A stretch of 64,000 nucleotides of DNA from Cupriavidus basilensis (GCF_000876015.1 NZ_BBQM01000016.1:124001-188000); one strand, 5' to 3'. Positions 24,861 through 34,015 are shown, counted from the stretch's first letter. Numbers and translations are program-made. The notes: generated by a model not told the origin, from the sequence alone.

Positions 24861-26471
24861 TCAGTGACCGGAAGAGACAGGGGCGCCCTGCCTGGGCGTC
24901 TTGAGCAGCAGCGCCAGCGGGATGCACAGCAGCAGCGCCACCCCGAGCGCGTAGAACGTTTCGGAATAGGTCATCACGGCGGCCTCGCGCGCGATGGTGG
25001 CCGCCATCTGGCCGGCCGCCTGCAGCTTGGCGTGCGCCATGTCGCCGTGCTGGGCGAAGAAGCTCGCCGCGCTCGAGGCCAGGTGCTCCTGCCCGACCGG
25101 GCTGTTGGCGCTGACCGATTCGCGGATCACGGCGTCGTGATAGGCGCTGCGGCGGTCGATCAGCGTGCCCAGCAGGGCCAGCCCGATCGAGCCGCCCAGG
25201 TTGCGCGCCATGTTGTAGAGCCCGGCCGCGTCGCCCGCCTCGTGCGTGGCCACGGCCGCCATCGAGGCCTGGTTGAGCGGCATCATCGCCAGGATCTGGC
25301 CGAAGCCGCGCAGGATCTGCGAGCCGGCGAAATCGTGGCCCACGCTCTGCGCGGTCAGCGAGATGTCCAGGAAGCAACTGGCCACGAAGCACAGCAGCCC
25401 GGTGATGACCAGCACGCGGATGTCGAAGCGGCCGAGCATGCGCGGCAGCACCGGCATCATCAGGAAGGCAGGCAGGCCGGACAGCAGCATGATGCCGCCG
25501 GCCTGCTCGGCGTTGTAGCCGGCGATGCTCGCCAGGAACTGCGGCAGCAGGTAGGACACGCCGTACAGCCCCGCGCCCACCGTGGACACGATCAGGATCA
25601 CGCTGGCGTAGTTCTTGTTGAGCAGCAGCCGCAGCCGCACGATCGGCGTCTTCGCGGTGAACTGCGCCACCAGCATCATCAGGATGCCGCTGGCCGAGAT
25701 CAGCGACAGCCACACGATCATCGACGACTCGAACCAGCGCTCGCGCTGCCCTTCCTCCAGCACCACGGTCAGCGAGCTCAGGCCGATGGTCAGCCCGACG
25801 ATGCCGAGCCAGTCGGCGTCGACGAACTGCCTGAAGTCGGCGCGGTCCGTCTTGAGGCCGAAGTACAGCAGCGCCACCAGCACCGTGGCGACCGGCAGGT
25901 TGACGAAGAAACACCAGCGCCAGTCCACGTTCTCCGCCAGCCAGCCGCCGATCACCGGCCCCAGCAGCGGCCCCAGCAGCACGATCAGGCCGAACGCCGA
26001 CATGCCGATCGGCAGCTGGTGGCGCGGCAGCCGCGTGCGCACGATGGTCTGCGCGGTGGGAATCATGGCGCCGCCGGCCAGGCCCTGGCCGATGCGGCCG
26101 ATCACCATCACGCCCAGCGTATGCGACAGCCCGCACATCATCGAGAACGCGGTAAACAGCAGCGCGTTCCACATCAGGAAGCGGCGCAGCCCGAATACGC
26201 GCGTCAGCCACGCGGTGAGCGGGATGATGACGATCTCGGACATCAGGTAGCCCGTGGAAATCCACGTGCCCTCGGTGCCGGCCGCGCCGATCTGCCCCTG
26301 GATCTGCGGCAGCGCCGAGTTGGTGATGGAGATGTCGAGCGTGGCCAGCAGCGCGCCCAGCGAGCCGGCCGCCACGGCGATCCAGTCCGCCACCGAGGCG
26401 TTGGCCACCGTGGCCCGCGCGGCAGGTGCGCTGCCCGCGGCGGCGCCGGCCGGCGCCGCGGCCTCAGCCAT
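24861..26471 (-). CDS. DHA2-family MFS multidrug transporter, EmrB-like
   Basis: A 536-aa drug:H+ antiporter with 14 predicted membrane helices. The DHA2 signature LATLDISITNSALPQIQG lies in helix 1, and WISTGYLMSEIVIIPL follows. The start ATG overlaps the end of the adaptor gene by 8 bp, so translation is coupled. With the EmrA-like adaptor and the NodT channel it forms an inner-membrane to exterior efflux system; substrates cannot be predicted. Confidence 0.92.
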   Translation of the reverse strand: MAEAAAPAGAAAGSAPAARATVANASVADWIAVAAGSLGALLATLDISITNSALPQIQGQIGAAGTEGTWISTGYLMSEIVIIPLTAWLTRVFGLRRFLMWNALLFTAFSMMCGLSHTLGVMVIGRIGQGLAGGAMIPTAQTIVRTRLPRHQLPIGMSAFGLIVLLGPLLGPVIGGWLAENVDWRWCFFVNLPVATVLVALLYFGLKTDRADFRQFVDADWLGIVGLTIGLSSLTVVLEEGQRERWFESSMIVWLSLISASGILMMLVAQFTAKTPIVRLRLLLNKNYASVILIVSTVGAGLYGVSYLLPQFLASIAGYNAEQAGGIMLLSGLPAFLMMPVLPRMLGRFDIRVLVITGLLCFVASCFLDISLTAQSVGHDFAGSQILRGFGQILAMMPLNQASMAAVATHEAGDAAGLYNMARNLGGSIGLALLGTLIDRRSAYHDAVIRESVSANSPVGQEHLASSAASFFAQHGDMAHAKLQAAGQMAATIAREAAVMTYSETFYALGVALLLCIPLALLLKTPRQGAPVSSGH

Positions 26472-27624
26472 GAGCGGCCCCGGCGGCGGGCGCGCGGGCG
26501 CTGCGCACCTCGTGCCCGCGGGTATCCACGTCCACCGTCACCGACAGCCCCGGCACCAGCGCCGGGCGCGCGCTGGCGGGGATGTCCATGTGGATGCGCA
26601 CCGGCACGCGCTGCACGATCTTGGTGAAGTTGCCGGTGGCGTTCTGCGGCGGCAGCAGCGCGAACTGCGCGCCGGTGCCGGGCGCCAGGCTTTCCACGCT
26701 GCCGTGCAGGTCGCCGTCCGGCAGCGCGTCCACGTGGATGACGACCGGCTGGCCCGGACGCATGCGGCCCACCTGGGTTTCCTTGAAGTTGGCCGTCAGG
26801 TACAGGTCCTGCACCGGCACCACCGTCAGCAGGCGGGTGCCCGGCTGGGCGAACTGCCCCACGCGCACCGCGCGGTCGGCCACGCGGCCGGCCAGCGTGC
26901 TGCGCACCACGGTGTCCTGCAGGTCGAGCGCGGCGCGGCGCGCGGCGGCCTGCGCCACCGACAACTGCGCGCGCGCCTGCTCGATCTGCGCCTGCAAGGT
27001 GCCGGTGCGGACCTGCGCCGCGCGCAGCGCCGCCTCGTTGGCGGCCAGCGTGGTGGCGGCGCGGGTCTGCGAGTTGCGCAGCTCGGCGGTGCGCTCCTCG
27101 GTCTCGGCGCCGGTCCTGACCAGCGGCGCGTAGCGGTCCACCTGCGAGGCCGCGTAGCGCACGTTGGCCTGCGCGCCGGTCACTTCGGCGGCGGCCTGCG
27201 CGATATTGGCCTTCTGCTGCACCAGGTCGGCCTCGGCGCGCGCCACGTCGGCCGCGCGCGCGGCGACCGTGGCCTGCGCCTCGTCGGCGGCGGCCTGGTA
27301 CTGGCGCGCATCGAGCCGCGCGAGCGGCTGGCCGGCCTCGACCACCTGGTTGTCGCGCACCAGCACCTCGGCCACGTAGCCGCCCACCTTGGGCGCCACG
27401 GTGACGCTGTCGGCCTGGAGATAGGCGTCGTCGGTCGATTCGATGAAGCGGCCGACCAGCCACCAGCGCACGCCCCAGGCGAGCGCGCCGAGCACCAGCA
27501 CGGCAAGCAGGCCGAGCAGGATCGCGCGGCGGCGGCTGGCGGGCCGGGTCCGGGGAGAAGTCGCGGCGTCGCCGCGCGGCGGCGGGTTGCCGAGCGAGTC
27601 GGCGGTGGGGGCGTTGGCAGGCAT
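26464..27624 (-). CDS. HlyD/EmrA-family membrane fusion adaptor
   Basis: Periplasmic adaptor, 386 aa. A single N-terminal membrane helix (about 34-53, ILLGLLAVLVLGALAWGV) follows a basic cytoplasmic tail; then the split lipoyl domain (DDAYLQADSVTVAPKVGGYV and VRSTLAGRVADRAVRVGQF) encloses a long alpha-helical hairpin rich in Ala, Gln and Glu. First gene of the efflux operon, divergent from the TetR gene across a palindrome, which points to repression by that TetR protein. Confidence 0.92.
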   Translation of the reverse strand: MPANAPTADSLGNPPPRGDAATSPRTRPASRRRAILLGLLAVLVLGALAWGVRWWLVGRFIESTDDAYLQADSVTVAPKVGGYVAEVLVRDNQVVEAGQPLARLDARQYQAAADEAQATVAARAADVARAEADLVQQKANIAQAAAEVTGAQANVRYAASQVDRYAPLVRTGAETEERTAELRNSQTRAATTLAANEAALRAAQVRTGTLQAQIEQARAQLSVAQAAARRAALDLQDTVVRSTLAGRVADRAVRVGQFAQPGTRLLTVVPVQDLYLTANFKETQVGRMRPGQPVVIHVDALPDGDLHGSVESLAPGTGAQFALLPPQNATGNFTKIVQRVPVRIHMDIPASARPALVPGLSVTVDVDTRGHEVRSARAPAAGAAHG

Positions 27625-27654
27625 AGGTGCTCACAGGTTCCGTCGGCGCAATTA

Positions 27655-27666
27655 TTCCATTTGGAA
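27655..27666. promoter_or_regulatory. Palindrome in the efflux/TetR divergent promoter
   Basis: TTCCATTTGGAA has perfect 5-bp arms (TTCCA/TGGAA) and sits 31 bp upstream of the adaptor start in an AT-rich stretch that continues to about 27693. A plausible operator for the divergent TetR regulator. Confidence 0.5.
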
Positions 27667-27839
27667 AAAATGTGTCAAGTGGTATATTTTCGTCCCTGCG
27701 CGCCGTCCCCGCCGCCGCGCCGGCGGGACCGCCCCAACATGAATACGCGGCCGGCCGGCGATCCGTCCACGGCAAACCGGCCACATGCCGCACAATAGCG
27801 GCGCCGCCCCCGCCATCACGCAACAAAGGAGACCCGAGC

Positions 27840-28577
27840 ATGGCCAGACACCGCCCCGCAGCCGAAGGCGGATACCAGCGCGGAGAAGAAACGCGCGCGC
27901 GCATCGTGGACGCGGCGCTGCGCCTGTTCGGCGAGCGCGGCTACGAAGGCGCGTCCACCCGCGACATCGCCCGCGAAGCCGGCGTCAACGCGCCCGCGCT
28001 GCAGTACTACTTCGACAGCAAGGAAGGCGTCTACCTGGCGTGCATCGCCTTTTTCGTCGAGCGCGTGTGGGAACACCTCGAAGACGTGGTGTCGCACGCC
28101 GAGGCCGTGCTGGCCGACGCCCAGGCCGGCGACCGCGCGCTGACCGACGCCTACCTGGGCATCCAGGCGCGCTTCGCCTCGTTCGCCTGCGACGTGCCCG
28201 AAGCCGTGCACTGGCGCATGTTCATGGCGCGCGAACGCGCCGGCCTCGGCCCCGCGGCCTCGTTCAACGTGATCGACAAGGGACTGAACCGCCGGCTGTT
28301 CGCGGCCACCTCCGGCCTCATCGGCCGCCTGCTCGGCAAGCCGGCCGACGACGAGGAAACGCGCATCCGCACGCTGACCATCGACGGCCAGGTGCTGGTG
28401 TTCCGCATGATGCGCCGGCAGGTGCTCAGCATGCTGGGCTGGGAAAACATCGGCCAGCAGGAAACCGAGCGCGTGGCGGCGGTCATCCTCGACCAGACGC
28501 GCGAGCTGCTGGCGGCGCTGGTGAAAAGCCGCAAGGCGCGGCTGGCGAAGGCGGCCGGGGGCCAGGCAAGGGACTGA
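27840..28577 (+). CDS. TetR-family regulator with CerR-type C-terminal domain
   Basis: A 245-aa repressor. The HTH is clear: TRARIVDAALRLFGERGY and STRDIAREAGVNAPALQYYFDSKEG split over helices 1-4. The C-terminal region (DVPEAVHWRMFMARERAGLG, then ...FRMMRRQVLSMLGW) matches the CerR/DUF1956 group that often controls RND or MFS pumps. ATG 27840 follows AAAGGAGACCCGAGC. It is divergent from the emrAB-nodT-like operon and most likely represses it in the absence of a ligand. Confidence 0.9.
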   Translation: MARHRPAAEGGYQRGEETRARIVDAALRLFGERGYEGASTRDIAREAGVNAPALQYYFDSKEGVYLACIAFFVERVWEHLEDVVSHAEAVLADAQAGDRALTDAYLGIQARFASFACDVPEAVHWRMFMARERAGLGPAASFNVIDKGLNRRLFAATSGLIGRLLGKPADDEETRIRTLTIDGQVLVFRMMRRQVLSMLGWENIGQQETERVAAVILDQTRELLAALVKSRKARLAKAAGGQARD

Positions 28578-28620
28578 GCCGGCGCGGCTCCCCCTGCCAT
28601 TCGCCGCCGCGCGGCACGCC

Positions 28621-29664
28621 CTACTGCAACTCGATCTTCGCGATCTCGGCCAGCCGCTTCCAGCGCGCGATTTCTTCCTTTTGGTAGTTGTGCAGCTCCG
28701 CCGGCGTCGACAGGATCAGCGCGGTGGACTGGTGCTGGTAGTACTCCTTGACGTCGTCGGCCGCGCCGGCGGCGGCGAACAGCTCGCCGAGCCGGCGCGC
28801 GATGGGCGCCGGCGTCCTGGCCGAGACCGCGGCCGCCACCCAGTTATAGGCGAGGAAATCCGGCACGCCGGCCTCCGCCGCGTTCGGCACGCCGGGCAGC
28901 AGCGGCGAGCGCTGCGGCGCGGTGTAGGCGAGGCCGCGCACCTTGCCGCCCTTGACCAGCTCGATCGCGCCGCTGGCGTCGACCACGGCGAAGTCCACGT
29001 TGGCGGCCATCACGCCGTTGATGGCGTCGCCGGCGCCCTTGTAGGGCACCGCGGTGGTCTTCATGCGGCCTTGCTCGTTGAGCCATTCGCTGTACAGCGT
29101 GTAGGACATCGAACCGGTGCCATAGTTGAGCGCGCCGGGCCGCTTGCGGGCGTCTTCCATCAGGTCCTTGAGCGTGCGGTACGGTGAACTCGCGGGCACG
29201 ATGATCAGGCACGGGCCGCGCGACAACAGCGTGATCGGCGTGAAGTCGGTCAGCGGATCGTAGGGCAGCTTGCGGAAAATGGCGGCGTTGGTGGACAGCG
29301 TGGAGTTGCTGCCGATGAAGACCGTGTAGCCGTCGGCCGGCGCGCTGAGCAGCGTCTGCACGCCGATGAAGCCGTTGCCGCCGGGCTTGTTCTCCACCAC
29401 CACGCCCTGCCCGGTCAGCTCGCCGATCTTCTTGGCGAACATGCGCGCGGTGGTGTCGGTGCCGCTGCCGGACGGGAACGGCACGATGAAGCGGATCGGG
29501 CGGTTGGGAAAGGCCTGCGGCTGCGCCAGCGCGGCGGCGGGAAAGGCCGCCAGCGCGGCGCCGGCCAGCGCGCCCTTGCCGGCGAGGCTGGCAAAGCGGC
29601 GGCGCGAGAGCGTGCGCGGCCGGGATGCGGATCGGGATGTGGATCGGGTATCGAATCGGGTCAT
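28621..29664 (-). CDS. Bug-family tripartite tricarboxylate transporter receptor (Tat-exported)
   Basis: A 347-aa periplasmic binding protein of the Bug family. It carries a twin-arginine signal (LSRRRFASLAGKGALAGAAL, cut near ALAQP), unlike the Sec signal of the other Bug protein in the window. The family start FPNRPIRFIVPFPSGSGTD and VPYKGAGDAINGVMAANVD follow. Last gene of the enoyl-CoA hydratase-CoA transferase-acyl-CoA dehydrogenase-bug unit, so it probably binds the organic acid degraded by those enzymes. Confidence 0.88.
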   Translation of the reverse strand: MTRFDTRSTSRSASRPRTLSRRRFASLAGKGALAGAALAAFPAAALAQPQAFPNRPIRFIVPFPSGSGTDTTARMFAKKIGELTGQGVVVENKPGGNGFIGVQTLLSAPADGYTVFIGSNSTLSTNAAIFRKLPYDPLTDFTPITLLSRGPCLIIVPASSPYRTLKDLMEDARKRPGALNYGTGSMSYTLYSEWLNEQGRMKTTAVPYKGAGDAINGVMAANVDFAVVDASGAIELVKGGKVRGLAYTAPQRSPLLPGVPNAAEAGVPDFLAYNWVAAAVSARTPAPIARRLGELFAAAGAADDVKEYYQHQSTALILSTPAELHNYQKEEIARWKRLAEIAKIELQ

Positions 29665-29755
29665 GCTGTCTCCTTGATGCTCCGCCCGGCAGTGGGTCCT
29701 CCCGGTGCGGATGGTGCGGATGTGGCGTTGAATCGCGGCGCCGTGGCCGCCTGCG

Positions 29756-30922
29756 CTAGCGCCTGAGGCCGAGCAGGTCGCGCGCGATGACCCAGCGGTG
29801 CACTTCCGAGGGGCCTTCGTAGATGCGCATCAGGCGCGTCTCGTTTGCCATCTGCTGCAGCGGCATTTCCTTGGTCATGCCCATCGCGCCGAAGGCCTGC
29901 ATGGCGTGGTCGATCACGTCCCAGGCCATCTCGGTGGCGAACACCTTGATCATCGAGACCTGGGTGCGCGCCTCGTCGCCGGCGTCGATGCGCGCGGCGG
30001 CGTCGTACGTCATCAGGCGGCAGGCGTGGATGCGCGTGGCGGCATCGGCCACCCACCACTGGATGGCCTGGCGGTCCGCCAGCGGCGCGCCGAAGGTCTG
30101 GCGCTGCGGCGCGTACTCGCACAGCATGTCGAGCGCGCGCTGCGCGCGGCCGATGCACCATGCCGCCATCTGCACGCGCCGGCTCGACAGCCGCGCCTGC
30201 ATCGGCGCGAAGCCCTTGCCTTCCTGGCCGAGCAGCTGGCTGTGCGGAATGCGGCAGTCCTCCAGCACCACCTCGTAGGTGGAGGCGCCGCCGATCATCG
30301 GGATGCGCCGCTCGACCTTGAAGCCGGGCGTGCCGCGGTCGACCAGGAAGGCCGAGATGCCGCCGCGCGCGCCGCGCGCCTTGTCGGTCACGGCCATGAC
30401 GATGGTCCAGTCGGCACGCGCGGCGCGGCTGATCCAGATCTTGCGGCCGTTGAGCACCCAGTCGTCGCCGTCGCGCTCGGCGCGCGTGGACATCATGGCC
30501 GGATCGCCGCCCGCGCCGGGCTCGGAGATGGCGATCGCGGAAATGGTCTCGCCGCGCGCATACGGCTCCAGGTAGCGCGCGCGCTGGTCCGCGTCGGCGG
30601 TCTTGAGCAGCATGCGCAGGTTGGGCGAGTCGGGCGGCAGGTCGTAGGGCGTGATGGTCTTGCCGAGTTCCTCGTTGACGCCGACCATCGCCACCACCGG
30701 CAGGTCGGCGCCGCCCATCTCGGCCGGCGCGTCCAGGCCCCACAGGCCCAGCTCGCGCGACAGCGCGTCGAGCCGCGCCTGGTCGTGCGGCAGCAGCGTG
30801 AGCTGGCCGCCCTGCGCCTCGCGCGCCAGCGCGTCCGCCTCCAGCGGAATCAACTGCTCGCGCACGAAGCGCGCGACCAGGTCCTTGAGCATCTGGTGCT
30901 CTTCATCCAGCGCGAAGTTCAT
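29756..30922 (-). CDS. Acyl-CoA dehydrogenase family protein
   Basis: FAD-dependent acyl-CoA dehydrogenase, 388 aa, full length. Typical blocks are the start FALDEEHQMLKDLVARFVRE, ISAIAISEPGAGGDPAMM before the flavin site, WVLNGRKIWIS, and the C-terminal QAFGAMGMTKEMPLQQMANE and MRIYEGPSEVHRWVIARDLL. The E of YEGPSEVH region is near the catalytic base position of the family. The ATG at 30922 follows GAGAGGAGACGAGGC. It would desaturate the CoA thioester made by the upstream CoA transferase. Confidence 0.92.
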   Translation of the reverse strand: MNFALDEEHQMLKDLVARFVREQLIPLEADALAREAQGGQLTLLPHDQARLDALSRELGLWGLDAPAEMGGADLPVVAMVGVNEELGKTITPYDLPPDSPNLRMLLKTADADQRARYLEPYARGETISAIAISEPGAGGDPAMMSTRAERDGDDWVLNGRKIWISRAARADWTIVMAVTDKARGARGGISAFLVDRGTPGFKVERRIPMIGGASTYEVVLEDCRIPHSQLLGQEGKGFAPMQARLSSRRVQMAAWCIGRAQRALDMLCEYAPQRQTFGAPLADRQAIQWWVADAATRIHACRLMTYDAAARIDAGDEARTQVSMIKVFATEMAWDVIDHAMQAFGAMGMTKEMPLQQMANETRLMRIYEGPSEVHRWVIARDLLGLRR

Positions 30923-30949
30923 GCCTCGTCTCCTCTCGTTTTGATGGTG

Positions 30950-31003
30950 TGCGTGATATGCGTGATATGCGTGACGTGCGTGGTGTGCGTGGTGTGCGTC
31001 ATG
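30950..31003. repeat. Six 9-bp tandem units between acyl-CoA dehydrogenase and CoA-transferase genes
   Basis: Units TGCGTGATA (twice), TGCGTGACG, TGCGTGGTG (twice) and TGCGTCATG fill the gap and include the CoA-transferase stop codon. They share the 9-bp period of the other arrays in the window. Confidence 0.85.
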
Positions 31004-32231
31004 CCGCGCCGGCGGGCACGCCGCCCGCCAGTTGCGCGATCGCCTCCGGCGCCAGCCCCGCTTCGCGCAGCACCTCCGCGGTGTGCTCGCCCAGCGCCGG
31101 CGCATGGCGGCGCAGCGACAGCGGCGTGGCGGAGAAGCGCGCCGCCGGCCGCATCTCGCGCAGCGGCCCTTCGGTGGGATGCTCGGTCTGCTGGAACAGG
31201 CCGACCGCCGCGAGGTGCGGATGGCCGGGCAGCTCGTCCGGCGTGTAGATCGGCGTGGCGGGAATGTCCAGCTGCTCGAACAGCGCCATCCACTGCGCCG
31301 TGGTGCGCGCCGGCGTGATCTCGCCGAGGTGCCGGTAGAGCGCGCGGATATTGGCGTTGCGCTGGGCGCGGCTGGCGATGTCGTACTTGTCGGCCAGGTC
31401 GTCGCGGCCCACGGCATGGAAGAAGGCCTGCCAGTGGCGGTCGGTATAGGGCAGCGCGCAGATCCAGCCGTCGGCGGTCTGCGCCGGGCGGCGCCCGCCC
31501 TGCAGCAGGCGCGCGTAGCCGGCGGCGCCGGTGGCCGGCTCGAAGGTCAGCCCGGCCAGGTGCTCGGCCATGACGAAGCTGGCCATCGTCTCCAGCATCG
31601 GCACCTCCACCGACTGGCCGGCGCCGTGGCGCTCGCGGTGCAGCAGCGCGGCCAGCACGGCGTTGGCCAGCGCCAGCCCGGTGGTCTTGTCGGCGATCAG
31701 GCTGGGCACGTACTCGGGGCGCTCGCCCACCGACGAGCCCAGCGCCACCAGCCCGCAGGCGGCCTGGATGATGTCGTCGAAGGCCGGCTTGTCGCGGTGC
31801 GGGCCGTCCTGGCCGAAGCCGGTGGCCACGCAGTAGACGATGCGCGGGTTGAGCGCCGCCACCGCGGCGTAGCCGAAGCCGAGCCGCTCGATGGCCGCCA
31901 CGCGCATGTTGTGGACCAGCACGTCGGCGCCGGCGATCAGGCGCCGCAGCGCCGCAGCGCCCTCGGGGCGCTTGAGGTCCAGCACCACCGAGCGCTTGTT
32001 GCGGTTGAGCGCGAGGTAGATCGAGCTCATGCCGGCATGGCGCGAGACGCCGTTGGCGCGCATCAGGTCGCCCTCGGGGCCTTCGATCTTGATGACGTCG
32101 GCGCCGAGGTCCGCCAGCGCCTGCGTGGCCATCGGGCCCAGCACCACCGAGGTCAGGTCGAGCACGCGGATGCCGTCCAGCGGGCCGGCCGGCGCCGCTG
32201 CCGAATTTGCTGCCGAGGTCGGTTTATCCAT
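30999..32231 (-). CDS. CaiB/BaiF-type CoA transferase (class III)
   Basis: A 410-aa class III CoA transferase. The N-terminal GIRVLDLTSVVLGPMATQALADLGADVIKIE is the family hallmark (seen in two pieces), and the catalytic aspartate is expected in PAFDDIIQAACGL (D152). It moves CoA between an acyl-CoA donor and an organic acid, activating the substrate for the acyl-CoA dehydrogenase and hydratase next to it. Gap of 10 bp to the upstream hydratase gene. Confidence 0.92.
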   Translation of the reverse strand: MDKPTSAANSAAAPAGPLDGIRVLDLTSVVLGPMATQALADLGADVIKIEGPEGDLMRANGVSRHAGMSSIYLALNRNKRSVVLDLKRPEGAAALRRLIAGADVLVHNMRVAAIERLGFGYAAVAALNPRIVYCVATGFGQDGPHRDKPAFDDIIQAACGLVALGSSVGERPEYVPSLIADKTTGLALANAVLAALLHRERHGAGQSVEVPMLETMASFVMAEHLAGLTFEPATGAAGYARLLQGGRRPAQTADGWICALPYTDRHWQAFFHAVGRDDLADKYDIASRAQRNANIRALYRHLGEITPARTTAQWMALFEQLDIPATPIYTPDELPGHPHLAAVGLFQQTEHPTEGPLREMRPAARFSATPLSLRRHAPALGEHTAEVLREAGLAPEAIAQLAGGVPAGAA

Positions 32232-32241
32232 GCGGCCTCCC

Positions 32242-33018
32242 TCAGCAGCGCCGGAACACGGGCGCGCGGCGCTCGGCCATCGCCGCCACGCCTTCGCGGA
32301 AATCGGCGGTGGCGAACTGCCCGCGCTGGATGGCCAGTTCGCGCTGGTTGGCCTCGGTCACGCGCTCGGCCAGCCCCAGGCGCAGCGTCTCGCGCGTGCT
32401 TTCCACCGCCAGCGGCGCCGATGCCGCGATCTCGTGCGCCAACACCAGCGCGCGCGCCAGCACTTCGTCCTGCGCGACCAGCTCGTCGGCCAGCCCGATG
32501 CGCACCGCTTCCTCGCCGCCGATGCGCCGGCCGGTGTAGAACAGCAGCGCGGCCTGCTGCTCGCCGACCAGGCGCGGCAGCGTCACGCTCATGCCGAAGC
32601 CCGGATGAAAGCCCAGCCGGTTGAAGCTGGCGCTGAAGCGCGCCTCGCGGCAGGTCACGCGGAAGTCCGCCACCAGCGCCAGGCCCATGCCGGCGCCGAT
32701 GGCCGCGCCCGCCACCGCGGCCACGATCGGCTTGCGGCTGCGGTACAGCTTCATGGCCTGGGCGTAGAACGCCGACGGGTCGCGCGACACGGCGCCCTGC
32801 TCCGCGCCGCTGAAATCCGCGCCGGCGCAGAAGGCGCCCACGCCGGACGACAGCACCACCGCGCGGCAGGTGTCGTCGTCGTCGAGCCGCAGCAGGGTTT
32901 CGGCCAGTTGGCCCATCAGGCCGGCGTCGACGAAATTGTGGGGCGGGCGCGAGATCTCGATCTGCGCGACATGCTGGTCGCGCGACAGGCGGATCTCCGG
33001 CGGGGATGCCAGGGTCAT
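32242..33018 (-). CDS. Enoyl-CoA hydratase/isomerase family protein
   Basis: Crotonase-fold protein of 258 aa. Oxyanion-hole blocks are AFCAGADFSG and VAGAAIGAGMGLALVADFRV; the typical catalytic Glu positions are replaced or shifted (LGFHPGFGMSVTLPRLVG), so hydratase activity proper is not certain and an isomerase or hydrolase is possible. The start MTLASPPEIRL is chosen as the ATG closest to the conserved beginning. First gene of the four-gene operon divergent from the IclR gene. Confidence 0.88.
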   Translation of the reverse strand: MTLASPPEIRLSRDQHVAQIEISRPPHNFVDAGLMGQLAETLLRLDDDDTCRAVVLSSGVGAFCAGADFSGAEQGAVSRDPSAFYAQAMKLYRSRKPIVAAVAGAAIGAGMGLALVADFRVTCREARFSASFNRLGFHPGFGMSVTLPRLVGEQQAALLFYTGRRIGGEEAVRIGLADELVAQDEVLARALVLAHEIAASAPLAVESTRETLRLGLAERVTEANQRELAIQRGQFATADFREGVAAMAERRAPVFRRC

Positions 33019-33128
33019 GGCGTGGGCTCCGGGTAAACGGTGAGGAAGGAAGCGCGGCGCCACCACATGCCGGCGCCGCATCGCTGGCCGAGAGTATTCG
33101 CCGATGCCCCGCGCGGCGCTACGCTACA

Positions 33129-33145
33129 ATTTCGGATACCGAAAT
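33129..33145. promoter_or_regulatory. Perfect palindromic IclR operator candidate
   Basis: ATTTCGG-ATA-CCGAAAT is a perfect dyad with 7-bp arms between the divergent hydratase operon and the IclR gene, 33 bp before the chosen IclR start. IclR-family operators are short AT-rich palindromes with TTCCG/CGGAA-like cores, and this fits well. Confidence 0.75.
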
Positions 33146-33178
33146 CATGGGTGGCCCATCAACATCGCCGCCGGCCGC

Positions 33179-34015
33179 ATGCCAACGCCCTCGCCACCAG
33201 TCTCCACGCGCCAGATCACCCACAGCACCGGCCGCTTCACGCGCCAGACCGGCGGCAGCCAGTCGCTCGAGCGCGGGCTGATGCTGCTGCGCGCGTTCCG
33301 CGTCGGCTCGTCCAGCCTGACCAATGCCGAGCTGGCCGCGCGCACCGGCCTGCCGCGGCCCACCGTGAGCCGCCTCACGCGCTCGCTGGTCGATGCGGGT
33401 TTCCTGCGCTACGACACCACCGAGCGCGCCTACCGGCTGGCGGCGGTGATGCTGAGCCTGGCCGACGCCTTCCGCCACGCCAGCGTGGTGCCGGAGGTCG
33501 CGCTGCCGCTGATGCGCAGGATCGCCGAGGACAAGAAGGTCAACGTGGGCCTGGCGGTGGCCGACCAGACCGCGATGGTCTACCTGGCCTCGGTGCGCCA
33601 CAGCGGCGACAGCGTGTCGCGCACGCGGCGCGTGGTGCCCGGCACGCGCGTGCCGATGGAAGCCACCGCGATCGGCCTGGCCTACCTCGCCGCGCTGCCC
33701 GCCGCGGTGCGCGCGGACCTCGTGGAAGAAATTACGGAGAAGGCCGGCGAGCCATGTCCGGTGCTGCAAAAGGAGGTGGCCCGCGGCATCGCGCAGGCGC
33801 AGGCCCTGGGCTACTGCACGGCCAACTACCAGCCCGGCCACCTGACCGCCGTGGGCGCGGCGTTCCAGGGCCCGGACCACCAGTGGTACGGGCTCAACAT
33901 CAGCTTCCCGCACAAGGCCAGCGAGAAGCGGCGCGACGTGGAGCGCTACGCGCCGCTGCTGCTCGGCCTGATCGCGGAGATTCGCGCGGCCTGCGACAAG
34001 CACGGGCACGCCTGA
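33179..34015 (+). CDS. IclR-family transcriptional regulator
   Basis: A 278-aa IclR-type regulator. The HTH region has QSLERGLMLLRAFRVG, then LTNAELAARTGLPRPTVSRLTRSL in two helices; the effector domain has the block RVVPGTRVPMEATAIGLAYLAALP. ATG 33179 is preferred; the longer open frame would translate the operator palindrome. It is divergent from the hydratase-CoA transferase-acyl-CoA dehydrogenase-bug operon and most likely controls it. Confidence 0.88.
   Translation: MPTPSPPVSTRQITHSTGRFTRQTGGSQSLERGLMLLRAFRVGSSSLTNAELAARTGLPRPTVSRLTRSLVDAGFLRYDTTERAYRLAAVMLSLADAFRHASVVPEVALPLMRRIAEDKKVNVGLAVADQTAMVYLASVRHSGDSVSRTRRVVPGTRVPMEATAIGLAYLAALPAAVRADLVEEITEKAGEPCPVLQKEVARGIAQAQALGYCTANYQPGHLTAVGAAFQGPDHQWYGLNISFPHKASEKRRDVERYAPLLLGLIAEIRAACDKHGHA

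Noticed and set aside
23649-26627. Very long open frame opposite the efflux operon
   Set aside because: GC-rich antisense shadow; composition is Arg/Gly/Gln/His-rich without domains, while the opposite strand encodes NodT, EmrB and EmrA proteins.
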